From contig NZ_CP154853.1 in assembly GCF_047302405.1 (NCBI RefSeq), positions 682,001 through 746,000 of the forward strand: 64,000 nt of DNA, read 5' to 3'. Source of the stretch: Alkalihalobacillus sp047302405. GTDB taxonomy: Bacteria; Bacillota; Bacilli; Bacillales; Bacillaceae_D. The translations under genes were made by a program, and so were the position numbers. Below, in pieces: positions 8,295-16,156 of this stretch. The notes beneath the pieces were generated by a model. It did no database searches and was not told the DNA's origin. It worked only from the letters and a program-made list of their open reading frames with translations. Positions within the stretch are counted from its first letter, which is position 1. Every line of letters starts with the position of its first letter.

Positions 8295-9752
8295 TCACCT
8301 TTCTGGAAGTCGGCAAGCAACTAATGTTCCAAATCCTTCTTTGGAACATATCGTTAGATCGCCCTTTTGTTTTTGCATTAATAGTTTCGCGATACTAAGT
8401 CCGAGGCCAGAGGAACCACCTTTTGTTCTTGCTTGCTCTACCTGGTAAAAAGGTTGTAACACATAGAGAAGTTGGTCCTCAGGTATAAAGGTCCCCTCAT
8501 TTTGGACAAGAAGAAGCGTATCGGTTTGACGAAATTGTTCTAGTTCATGTTTAAAAGGAGAGAAAACCCATTTAGGTAAATTCTTTTTTGAGGAGATAAC
8601 AGCTAAGCTAAGGGCATTCTCTATATTTGTATAACGTAAGCCATTTGCAACGAGGTTATCTACGACTCGAATCATTTGCTTTGGATCAAGAAGATATTCA
8701 CCTGGTGCATCAACGATAAGATTTAATGGAATGTCTTTGTCTGCAGCAAGCTCTTCATAACCACTTAGTAACATCTCAAAAAACTCTTCTCCATCTACTT
8801 TTACTAGTTTTGGTTGAAAGGAGGGAGATTGAATCGATGTATATATGGCTAAATCATTAATTAAATGCTCCATATAATGCATCTTCTCAAATAATATTTG
8901 TTCATAATCTCGTTTTTCTTGCTCTGTAAGGTTTGAACCCTTTAGTAAAGCCTCCGAATAAGTACGAATTACGGTTAAAGGTGTTTTGAGATCATGCGAT
9001 AAAGTTGAAACAATCCATTCTTTTTCATTTTGTTGGGTTTTGACAGCCTCATTTTGTTTGATTAATTCATTTTTCATATTTTCAAAATGTAAGATTAGTC
9101 GACTGATTTCATCATTTGAGCGTGGGATGATCTTTTCGGTTTGTTTACCTTTTGCAAAAGCATCCATTTGATGTTCTAGATTTTTGATTGGTTTGTTTAA
9201 CTTTTGGTTTAATAAATAAAAAACGATGAAATAAATTAGAGTAAAAACGATTATAAAGATAGCCAAGTAATAATAGTTATAACTTTGATAGGTTTGTAAC
9301 CATGCATCTCTTGCAATCGTTATTTCATAAAAACCTTGTAATTCAGCTTGAGATAAAACGGACTGTTTTAAGCGATAGTTTTGATGAGTCGTTTCGATTT
9401 CTCCGATATTTCTATAAAGGTTGTGGACATTTGTAAAAGAAAAATAAGGGTTAAAGTCTCTCTGATGAGATTGATACAAGACTAAACCATCAGAACGATA
9501 AAGAGTTATGGCAATGTTGTCACTTGTTAAATCAGCCACCATGTCATATGTTTCTAGTGGATTAAAATCATATAATCTAGGATCATTTAAAAATTCTTCA
9601 ATATGTGCAAATTGATTTGTTGCTTCAGTTTGCTGTTTGAAGCTCTCTTGTTGCCAATACTGGTTCAATCCAAGATATAATAAATAAAGGACAGCAACCG
9701 GTAAAATCATTACAATTAAATAACTAAACATTAGGAATGATTTGAGTTTCAT
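8295..9752 (-). CDS. membrane sensor histidine kinase
   Basis: A 485-residue sensor kinase. A first membrane helix (about residues 4-24) and a second (about 163-185) flank an extracellular sensing domain of about 135 residues. Then come a HAMP-like linker, the HisKA block with the phosphorylated histidine in STLSHDLKTPLTVIRTYSEA, an N-box-like DNLVANGLRYTN and a G-box-like GGSSGLGLSIAKLLM. ATG 9752 overlaps the response regulator stop as ATGA, giving translational coupling, so I use it instead of the upstream ATG at 9791. Partner of the adjacent regulator; signal unknown. Confidence 0.9.
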   Translation of the reverse strand: MKLKSFLMFSYLIVMILPVAVLYLLYLGLNQYWQQESFKQQTEATNQFAHIEEFLNDPRLYDFNPLETYDMVADLTSDNIAITLYRSDGLVLYQSHQRDFNPYFSFTNVHNLYRNIGEIETTHQNYRLKQSVLSQAELQGFYEITIARDAWLQTYQSYNYYYLAIFIIVFTLIYFIVFYLLNQKLNKPIKNLEHQMDAFAKGKQTEKIIPRSNDEISRLILHFENMKNELIKQNEAVKTQQNEKEWIVSTLSHDLKTPLTVIRTYSEALLKGSNLTEQEKRDYEQILFEKMHYMEHLINDLAIYTSIQSPSFQPKLVKVDGEEFFEMLLSGYEELAADKDIPLNLIVDAPGEYLLDPKQMIRVVDNLVANGLRYTNIENALSLAVISSKKNLPKWVFSPFKHELEQFRQTDTLLLVQNEGTFIPEDQLLYVLQPFYQVEQARTKGGSSGLGLSIAKLLMQKQKGDLTICSKEGFGTLVACRLPER

Positions 9753-10456
9753 TCCACTTCTTCTCCGATAAATTGATAGCCAATGCCCCAAACGGTTTGG
9801 ATAAAAAGTGGATTACGTGACGATTCTTCTAATTTTGTTCGAAGGCTCTTTAAGTGCACGGTCACGGTTTTTCCGTTGTCAAGTTCAGGTTCATACCAAA
9901 CATGTAGGTAAATATCTCTTTTTGAGAACGTTTGAAACGGATTTTTAGCAAGTAAGAAGAATATTCCTTTTTCTTTAGCCGTCAAAAGAACGGGTTGATT
10001 AGCTATGTAGATTTTTTCCTTTTCAAAATCAACGGTTAGTCCACCTTTATAATGATAAAGAGGAGATTCGACTTGGATGCCTTTGTAGCGATTGTAGCGT
10101 CTAAGATGAGAATGAATGCGTGCTTTTAATTCATCTAAACTAAAAGGTTTTGTTAAATAATCATCTGCACCTAAATTTAATCCTTTTATCTTATCTTGAT
10201 CGGCAATTTTTGCACTAATGATTAATAGTGGAATATCCGATTCATCACGAATTAACTTACATAATGTAAATCCATCTAATTCTGGTAACATTAAGTCGAT
10301 AAGCACTAATGTATATTCTCCCTTTTTAAAATCTTCTAACCCTTCTTGCCCTGTAGACGACCAAGTAACAGTAAATCCATTTTTTCTTAGATCATCACAA
10401 ACAATGCGTGCGATTTCTGGATCATCTTCAACGAGTAAAATCGCCTTATCGTTCAT
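9749..10456 (-). CDS. OmpR/PhoB-family response regulator
   Basis: A 235-residue two-component regulator. The receiver domain (residues 1-120) has the acidic pair VEDD, the phosphorylated aspartate in LVLIDLMLPELDG and the lysine in YLTKPFS. The C-terminal winged helix (about 135-232) ends in TVWGIGYQF, the normal OmpR-type tail. The start ATG at 10456 follows a GGGGGAG site. It is first in a four-gene minus-strand unit (regulator, kinase, lipoprotein, protease). The 263 bases upstream of it hold an AT-rich stretch and the terminator of the aldo/keto reductase gene; no clear promoter could be fixed. Confidence 0.92.
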   Translation of the reverse strand: MNDKAILLVEDDPEIARIVCDDLRKNGFTVTWSSTGQEGLEDFKKGEYTLVLIDLMLPELDGFTLCKLIRDESDIPLLIISAKIADQDKIKGLNLGADDYLTKPFSLDELKARIHSHLRRYNRYKGIQVESPLYHYKGGLTVDFEKEKIYIANQPVLLTAKEKGIFFLLAKNPFQTFSKRDIYLHVWYEPELDNGKTVTVHLKSLRTKLEESSRNPLFIQTVWGIGYQFIGEEVE

Positions 10457-10649
10457 TGGATTTCTCCCCCTTATATTCTTTTTATTATATTTGTCAGGTT
10501 GGTAAATTTAAGATATTTTATAAATTCTTTATATTTTATCAAAGAAAGTGTCTAAAAAGTTATTTTATGAACATTAAGTAGACTTTCGTTCTATTTATTG
10601 GAACCGAAGTGGATGGGTGTCCTACCTCTCACTTTAATATACATTCAAA

Positions 10650-10699
10650 AAGGGGCTGAACCCTCAAAGGTCATCTTCATGACTTTGGGACAGCCCCTT
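10650..10699 (-). terminator. terminator of the aldo/keto reductase gene
   Basis: A long hairpin: AAGGGGCTG pairs with CAGCCCCTT and an inner CAAAG/CTTTG plus TCAT/ATGA continues the stem. On the minus strand it is followed by five T residues, as expected for a Rho-independent terminator 20 bases beyond the reductase stop. Confidence 0.85.
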
Positions 10700-10719
10700 C
10701 TAAACAGCTTCAATTCATA

Positions 10720-11634
10720 TTAACGATGCTCTTTATATAAGTCTTGTTTTGTAAGAGCACTTAATTGTTTTTGGAACGATTCTGGTAGAAACACTTGTGA
10801 AGCATCAATATTTTCAATTAATTGCGTTAAGCTGCTTGCTCCGGCAACGACGGAGGCAACGGTTGGCTGAGAGAGACAATAGGTGAGGGCGAGCTCATTC
10901 ATCCTGTGCTGCTGCTTCATTTCATTTAAAGCAATTCTTGTTTCTCTTAGTTCTCGAGCCGAATAGTTCAGATAGCCATTTTTCTTTATTTTATCTGGAA
11001 GATTATCAAATGGTCTTTCGGTTAATATTCCTTTTGCGACTGGACCCCGTGCAACTACACTGACTTGATGCTCTTCTAAGAAAGGAAAGAGCTCCTCAGG
11101 TCTCCGATCAAGCAAACTATATTGCATCATGACACTCACAATATTTGAACGTTTGACATATTCACGGATAACATTTGGGCGAATCGATGATAGGCCATAT
11201 TCACGAATCAAACCTTCGTCCTTTAATTGCTCAAATGCTTCAATCGTTTCATCAATGGGGTCATCGATTGTGCCACCATGTAATTGATATAAATCAATAT
11301 AATCGGTTTTTAATCGAGATAAACTGTCTTTTACCGCAGAGATAATATGCTTTTTAGATGGATCCCAGCTCCAGCCGCTGACACCTCGTTCAAACCGATT
11401 CCCGACCTTTGTCGCTAAAATGACTTGGTCGCGTTTGCCTTTTAAAGCTTTACCAATAAATTCTTCATTTAAGCCTTGGTCGTATAAATCCGCCGTATCA
11501 AGATAATTAATCCCGCGGTCAATCGCTGTATCGAGAATGGTGAGCGCTTCTTGTTCATTTGTACCAAGCGACATACAACCTAAACCAATTGTACTCACTT
11601 CTAAATTAGAACGACCTAGTTTTCGTTTTTTCAT
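10720..11634 (-). CDS. aldo/keto reductase
   Basis: A 304-residue NAD(P)H-dependent aldo/keto reductase, a cytoplasmic (beta/alpha)8 barrel. The catalytic tetrad is readable: Asp and Tyr in YLDTADLYDQG, Lys in VILATKVG, His in DLYQLHGG. The C-terminal part (SVVAGASSLTQLIENIDA) binds the cofactor phosphate side in this family. ATG 11634 is chosen because AAAGGAG stands eight bases before it. It is a single gene between terminators. Substrate cannot be told from the sequence. The roughly 490 bases between this start and the next gene contain the regulatory sites of the glycan locus and no other gene I can support. Confidence 0.9.
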   Translation of the reverse strand: MKKRKLGRSNLEVSTIGLGCMSLGTNEQEALTILDTAIDRGINYLDTADLYDQGLNEEFIGKALKGKRDQVILATKVGNRFERGVSGWSWDPSKKHIISAVKDSLSRLKTDYIDLYQLHGGTIDDPIDETIEAFEQLKDEGLIREYGLSSIRPNVIREYVKRSNIVSVMMQYSLLDRRPEELFPFLEEHQVSVVARGPVAKGILTERPFDNLPDKIKKNGYLNYSARELRETRIALNEMKQQHRMNELALTYCLSQPTVASVVAGASSLTQLIENIDASQVFLPESFQKQLSALTKQDLYKEHR

Positions 11635-11998
11635 CGATATGACTCCTTTCATGAGAAAAAATAACTATATATACATTTACCCAATACCCACGTTCCGTAA
11701 AACTTATGATTGTCCAACGACTCAATTATCTCATAAACAAGATAAAGAGTGAATAAACAGGAATGCGGTGTGGTATGTGGAAAAAAAGGTGATCCACTCC
11801 TTTATTTGATATATTAATAGGTTAGAATACGTTTACGAGGAACGCGTCGCAGAATGTAAAGAAAGGGAGGGGAAGCGTTTAGTAAAGGAGGAAATACGAG
11901 ACAAAAAGTAAGGAATCGAAGAGAAAAGATGTCACAAAGGATACACAAAGACGCACAATCCTAATAATGAAAACAATAAAAAAGACACAAAATTTCTA

Positions 11999-12027
11999 TT
12001 GAAAATCAGAAACGGTCAAGGTATATT
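11999..12027 (+). promoter_or_regulatory. sigma-A promoter of the GH189-like gene
   Basis: TTGAAA at 11999-12004, a spacer of exactly 17 bases, then TATATT at 12022-12027. The operator at 12055-12072 lies just downstream, where a bound repressor would block the polymerase. Strength and start point are inferred. Confidence 0.6.
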
Positions 12028-12054
12028 TAATGTATGCGGTTTCATTAATTCGTT

Positions 12055-12072
12055 CATTTAAACGTTTCAATT
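12055..12072. promoter_or_regulatory. operator O1 for the LacI-family repressor
   Basis: CATTTAAACGTTTCAATT: the right half matches the perfect site found at 13547 exactly and the left half differs at two positions. It lies about 30 bases after the predicted -10 box of the first enzyme gene. Confidence 0.7.
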
Positions 12073-12122
12073 AAAAGGGGGGCAGTAAAATCAAATAGCT
12101 TAAGTATTATGGGGGTTCAAAA

Positions 12123-13484
12123 TTGAATAAAAAATGGGTCATTTTAATAGTTGTCATTTTGGTTGCTGGAGTGACGATATTTACAACTGTAAAAGAGGAT
12201 CAACATGAAGCAACCATTTCTTTGGGTAGTGATGACCGAGAGTTAATGAAAATTGCAAAAGATACGTATGCTTTTTTTGAAGAGTACACCGATCCAAACA
12301 CAGGGTTAACGTTAGATAGGGTTGACCTTCATAATGGAGAAATACGGTATGAACAAACGTCACCAACAAATATTGCGATGTATTTATTAAGTTTGGTGGC
12401 AGCTGTTGAACTCGAATTTGAAGCAGTAAATGAAGCAAGTGAAAAAGCGGCTCGAGTATTACAGACTTTGAATGAAATGGAAAAGTGGAATGGCCTTTAT
12501 TTCAATTGGTATTACACAGACAGTGCCGAATTAATGAACGATTGGGGAAAATTTATTTCTACGGTTGATAACGGCTGGTTAACGGCTGCTCTTGTTGTCA
12601 TTGGGCAATATTTTCCAGAACTGCAGATGCAAACGGAACCTTTAGTTGTACAAATGGATTATTCTGCGTTATATGATTCAGCTGTTGGCCAATTTCATGG
12701 AGGATATGATGTGGAAGCGGGCCACTTGACGGATCACCATTATGGAATGTTCTATTCGGAAACGAGAATTACGAGTTATTTAGCCATTGGAAAAGAAGAT
12801 GTACCAGAACGTCACTGGTGGAGTTTGTATCGGACCTTCTTACCAGAAGACACATGGCAGTCTCAACAACCTAATGGGCATTATGAGGTAATCGACGGTC
12901 ATCGCCTTTATCAAGGACACTATGAGTATGAAGGAATCAAATATGTCCCGAGCTGGGGTGGGAGTATGTTTGAAGCATTAATGCCTGCGATTATAATCGA
13001 TGAAAAGAACTTAGCTCCAAATGGCTTAGGGTTAAATAATAAGCGTCATGTACAAGCCCAAATTGCTTATGCGAAAAATCAACAAATGGATGTTTGGGGA
13101 TTTTCACCAGCAGCTATTGAAAATAATTATTTAGAATTTGGTGCTCCAGTGCTCGGGGCAGGTGAAGGTTATCCAGATGGAGGAACCGTCACATCACATG
13201 CATCGTTTCTTGCGTTGGAATATGCACCAGAGGAAGTATTCCATAATATAGGTGTGTTAAAAGAGTTAGGAGCCTATGGCGAATATGGTTTTTATGACAC
13301 GGTTCAATTTCCAAAAGGAAAAGTGAATGAAATTTATTTGTCGTTGGACCAAGGGATGATTCTGGCGTCTATTGTGAATTTTTTAAAGGATGGTGTTATT
13401 CGTCAACACTTTCATCAAGATCCGATTGGCTCTAATGGAGAGCATTTATTAGAAACGGAGCAATTTTCTATTAAGGAAAACTAA
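12123..13484 (+). CDS. membrane-anchored GH189-like/glycoamylase-like glucanase
   Basis: A 453-residue protein starting at TTG 12123 after GGGGGT. Residues 5-23 form one hydrophobic helix with no clear signal-peptidase site, so it is probably anchored outside the cell by its N-terminus. The rest is an (alpha/alpha)6-type domain that I match to the central glycoamylase-like (GH189) domain of cyclic beta-1,2-glucan synthases: TSPTNIAMYLLSL, SETRITSYLAIGKEDVPERH, SWGGSMFEALMP, ELGAYGEYGFYD and LDQGMILASIVN have direct counterparts there. GH189 enzymes cleave or transfer beta-1,2-glucan chains, so this is proposed as the extracellular first enzyme of the locus. DUF3131-type relatives of unknown activity are the alternative. 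Confidence 0.75.
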   Translation: MNKKWVILIVVILVAGVTIFTTVKEDQHEATISLGSDDRELMKIAKDTYAFFEEYTDPNTGLTLDRVDLHNGEIRYEQTSPTNIAMYLLSLVAAVELEFEAVNEASEKAARVLQTLNEMEKWNGLYFNWYYTDSAELMNDWGKFISTVDNGWLTAALVVIGQYFPELQMQTEPLVVQMDYSALYDSAVGQFHGGYDVEAGHLTDHHYGMFYSETRITSYLAIGKEDVPERHWWSLYRTFLPEDTWQSQQPNGHYEVIDGHRLYQGHYEYEGIKYVPSWGGSMFEALMPAIIIDEKNLAPNGLGLNNKRHVQAQIAYAKNQQMDVWGFSPAAIENNYLEFGAPVLGAGEGYPDGGTVTSHASFLALEYAPEEVFHNIGVLKELGAYGEYGFYDTVQFPKGKVNEIYLSLDQGMILASIVNFLKDGVIRQHFHQDPIGSNGEHLLETEQFSIKEN

Positions 13485-13514
13485 GAATGGGTTTATGTAT
13501 TTTAGAAAAGCATC

Positions 13515-13543
13515 TTGTATTCGTTTTCTTAATGAATTATAAT
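13515..13543 (+). promoter_or_regulatory. sigma-A promoter of the repressor gene
   Basis: TTGTAT at 13515-13520, a 17-base spacer, and a consensus TATAAT at 13538-13543. The operator at 13545-13566 covers the expected start point, so the repressor should control its own gene. Confidence 0.75.
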
Positions 13544-13544
13544 T

Positions 13545-13566
13545 CTAATTGAAACGTTTCAATTAG
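13545..13566. promoter_or_regulatory. operator O2, perfect palindrome
   Basis: A perfect 22-base palindrome with the core AATTGAAACGTTTCAATT at 13547-13564. It lies just after the -10 box of the repressor gene. The halves around CG do not fit the CcpA cre consensus (TGNAAN-CG-NTNNCA), so it looks like a specific site for the LacI-family protein encoded next to it. Confidence 0.85.
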
Positions 13567-13615
13567 AGAAATGCTTGGTTGAAATCGTTTAATTTGTTGT
13601 AAAGAGGTTAGAGCA

Positions 13616-14584
13616 TTGCCAACATTAAAAGATGTCGCAAAACGAGCAAATGTCAGTATCGCTACGGCTTCTTATGCTATCAATGGAAGTAAGTTAATTA
13701 CACCAGAGACTAAAAATAAAGTATTAGTTGCTGCAAAGGAAATTGGCTATCATCCAAATGGTAGTGCCAAAAATTTAAAGAAAAATCGTAGTGAAATCAT
13801 TGGTTTATTTTTAAGTGGATTTACCGGTCCTTTCTTTAATGAATTACTAGAAGGAATTCAAGATGTCGTGATTGAACGTGGCTATGAAATGGTTGTATGT
13901 GCAACGGTTGATAGACATCGCTTATTAATTGAAAAACATGTGGATGGTGCGATTATTTTAAACTATCACATTACCGATCAATTAATAGAGGATTTAGCGT
14001 CATCAAGAATGCCAATTGTGCTATTAGATCGGAAGGTGGAAGGCCCGTTTACTAAAAATGTTCTGTTGCCGAATGAGGCGGGGATTGAACAATCGGTTGA
14101 GCATTTGGTAAAAAAAGGACATAAGAGAATTGGGTTTATTGCTGGTGCGATTGACTCCTATGATGGAGAGACGCGTCTTAAAGGTTTTTTACAAGCAATG
14201 GAGAAGCATCAGATCCGTTTTTTACCAGAGGATTTAATTCGTGCCGATTTTACTGAATTAAGTGGACTGTTAAGTATGAAACAGTACTTAGAGGATCAAC
14301 AGACGTATCCAACGGCCTTCATTTCTGCCAATGATGAGATGGCGATGGGAGCGATAAAAGCCGTACAGGAAAAAGGAATGTCAGTGCCAAATGATATCGC
14401 TTTTATCGGTTTTGATGATATTGCTCTTGCCCAATATTTTCAGCCACCATTAACAACGGTTCGTGTGTTAAAAAAACAATGGGGAATGGAAGCAGCCGAA
14501 ACTTTATTCGAATTGTTAGAAGGAAAGAAGCATGTACAGGTTGAGCCAGTTCCAATAGAATTTATCTCACGTTCATCGACTTAA
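13616..14584 (+). CDS. LacI-family transcriptional repressor of the glycan locus
   Basis: A 322-residue LacI/GalR-type repressor. The helix-turn-helix is at residues 3-23 (TLKDVAKRANVSIATASYAI), the hinge helix follows (KVLVAAKEIGYHPN), and the rest is a periplasmic-binding-like sensor domain (VDGAIIL, RIGFIAG, TAFISANDEMAMGA, IAFIGFDDIALAQY). It starts at TTG 13616 behind AAAGAGG. Four similar palindromes at 12055, 13547, 14636 and 28394 precede the units of the locus, so it very probably represses all of them and itself. The inducer is inferred to be a beta-1,2-glucooligosaccharide such as sophorose. Confidence 0.88.
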   Translation: MPTLKDVAKRANVSIATASYAINGSKLITPETKNKVLVAAKEIGYHPNGSAKNLKKNRSEIIGLFLSGFTGPFFNELLEGIQDVVIERGYEMVVCATVDRHRLLIEKHVDGAIILNYHITDQLIEDLASSRMPIVLLDRKVEGPFTKNVLLPNEAGIEQSVEHLVKKGHKRIGFIAGAIDSYDGETRLKGFLQAMEKHQIRFLPEDLIRADFTELSGLLSMKQYLEDQQTYPTAFISANDEMAMGAIKAVQEKGMSVPNDIAFIGFDDIALAQYFQPPLTTVRVLKKQWGMEAAETLFELLEGKKHVQVEPVPIEFISRSST

Positions 14585-14635
14585 TTTTATGTAAAACGAT
14601 ACAGAAGTTTCACTAAAGGCTTCTGTAACTGTATA

Positions 14636-14653
14636 AATTGAAACGTTTCAATT
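14636..14653. promoter_or_regulatory. operator O3 before the transporter operon
   Basis: AATTGAAACGTTTCAATT, identical to the core of the site at 13547. It lies about 93 bases before the first transporter gene. A -10-like TATAAA overlaps its left edge at 14632. The stretch also has a seven-pair stem (14601-14607 with 14620-14626) that may end the repressor transcript, though it has no T run. Confidence 0.85.
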
Positions 14654-14745
14654 ATTTTTTTAAATTGTAATTGTTAGATTTTCTCACGTGTAATAAAAAA
14701 TGAGGATCTTGAATGAACCAGGATCTATAAAAGGAGAAAAGAGCT

Positions 14746-16128
14746 ATGAAGAAAAAATCACTTGCGTTATTAACAGCAACAGCATTAAGTATTTTTGCGT
14801 TAGTTGGTTGTAGTAATGATAATAATGAAGAGCAAACGAATACAAATGGTGGTGAAGAAGAAGTCACGATTTCGATTGCAAGCTGGGCCTTTGGAACGGA
14901 GCAAGATCGTAATCTTGAGCGTGTGTTGATTGAAGCTTTTGAAGATGAATATCCACATATCAATGTTGAGATTGATGATTCTATCGATCCAGCGGATTGG
15001 AATGGGTCTTTATCCACAGCGGCAAGTGCGGGAGCGATGCCTGATGTTTTTATGCTTTCACAAGTGCCAACAGGACTTGCTAATGATTGGTTATTACCAT
15101 TAAACGAAGTAACTGAAGGGGATGTTGATTTCACTAATATTCCTGATGCTGTTATACAAGCTGTCACATATGATGAAAATGTTTATGCAATCCCGGCAGC
15201 ACAGCATTTCTTAGGTTATTTTGTAAACCAGGATCTTTTTGAAGAAGCTAATTTAAATGCTCCTGAATTTGGAATGGGACTTGATGATTTTAATGATGCT
15301 GTTCGTAGCATAACGAGTGTGAATAGTGGGGTCGTTGGTCTTAACCATCCATTCACGATTTTAGATTGGTATCCTGCAACGGCAAATGAGTCGATGGGAT
15401 GGTACACATATAGCGATGAAGATGGTTTTAATATTAACAGTAATGAATTTATAAGTGGTGTTAATTTAGCGAACTCTTTTATCTCAAATGATTATACTTA
15501 TGAGACGTTAACAGAAGATCAAAGAGCTAGTTTTAATGGTGAAGATGAAAATGAAGTTTGGTTTAACAGTGGAATTGCTTTTAAATGGGATGGTTCTTAT
15601 GCAGCTGGTGTTTACGGAGAAAATGCAGACTTCAACTGGGACTTTGTCGGAATTCCTGGTGACCGTGTCGTTATGACAAATGACTTTTTCGGTCTTTCAA
15701 AAAGTACTGAGCATGCAGAAGAAGCTTATTTGTTAGCTAAATGGTTATCATTTGGTGAAGATGGATTCTTAAAACGTATCGACATTGTTGATAATGAAGA
15801 AGGATTTAGCTTAAGTTCAATGCCAATGACAACAAATGACGATGTATTAGATTCTTATTTTGAAAGAGTGGACGTTCCTGGGTTAAGACAAGCTTATGAA
15901 AATATTGATAATGCGGTAGTAGAACCAGTTAAAACGGTTCCTGGTTTTGCTCAATCTCGTTGGGAAGCACCAACAGGCATTTCAGTAGGGGAAGAAGCAA
16001 ACGCTAATATTGCGGCATTATTAGATGCAGCTGTACGTGGTGAAATTAATATAGAGGACTATGCTAGTCAAGTTAACCAATTAGCGAATGAAAAATACGA
16101 AGAGGGTCTTGAAGCGATTAATAGGTAA
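14746..16128 (+). CDS. sugar ABC transporter solute-binding lipoprotein
   Basis: A 460-residue lipoprotein: signal sequence with lipobox LVGC (Cys22), an acidic Asn/Glu linker, then an extracellular solute-binding domain of the family 1 type (VTISIASWAFGTEQD, LSTAASAGAMPDVFMLSQ, YAIPAAQHFLGYFVNQDLFEEANL, GIAFKWDGSYAAGVYG, YLLAKWLSFGEDGFLK). ATG 14746 follows AAAGGAG. It is the first gene behind operator O3 and leads a long operon of transport genes. By context it should bind beta-1,2-linked glucooligosaccharides, as the analogous binding protein of the Listeria innocua sophorooligosaccharide locus does; ligand is inferred. Confidence 0.88.
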   Translation: MKKKSLALLTATALSIFALVGCSNDNNEEQTNTNGGEEEVTISIASWAFGTEQDRNLERVLIEAFEDEYPHINVEIDDSIDPADWNGSLSTAASAGAMPDVFMLSQVPTGLANDWLLPLNEVTEGDVDFTNIPDAVIQAVTYDENVYAIPAAQHFLGYFVNQDLFEEANLNAPEFGMGLDDFNDAVRSITSVNSGVVGLNHPFTILDWYPATANESMGWYTYSDEDGFNINSNEFISGVNLANSFISNDYTYETLTEDQRASFNGEDENEVWFNSGIAFKWDGSYAAGVYGENADFNWDFVGIPGDRVVMTNDFFGLSKSTEHAEEAYLLAKWLSFGEDGFLKRIDIVDNEEGFSLSSMPMTTNDDVLDSYFERVDVPGLRQAYENIDNAVVEPVKTVPGFAQSRWEAPTGISVGEEANANIAALLDAAVRGEINIEDYASQVNQLANEKYEEGLEAINR

Positions 16129-16156
16129 TGCTTAAGAAGTTAGGGAGGTAAAAATC

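Noticed and set aside
12055..12072. The operators could be CcpA cre sites.
   Set aside because: The bases around the central CG (TTGAAA and TTTCAA) do not fit TGNAAN and NTNNCA, while the presence of a LacI-type gene within the set explains them better.
14601..14626. The stem ACAGAAG/CTTCTGT after the repressor gene as a terminator.
   Set aside because: It has a 12-base loop and no T run, so I mention it only in the operator entry.
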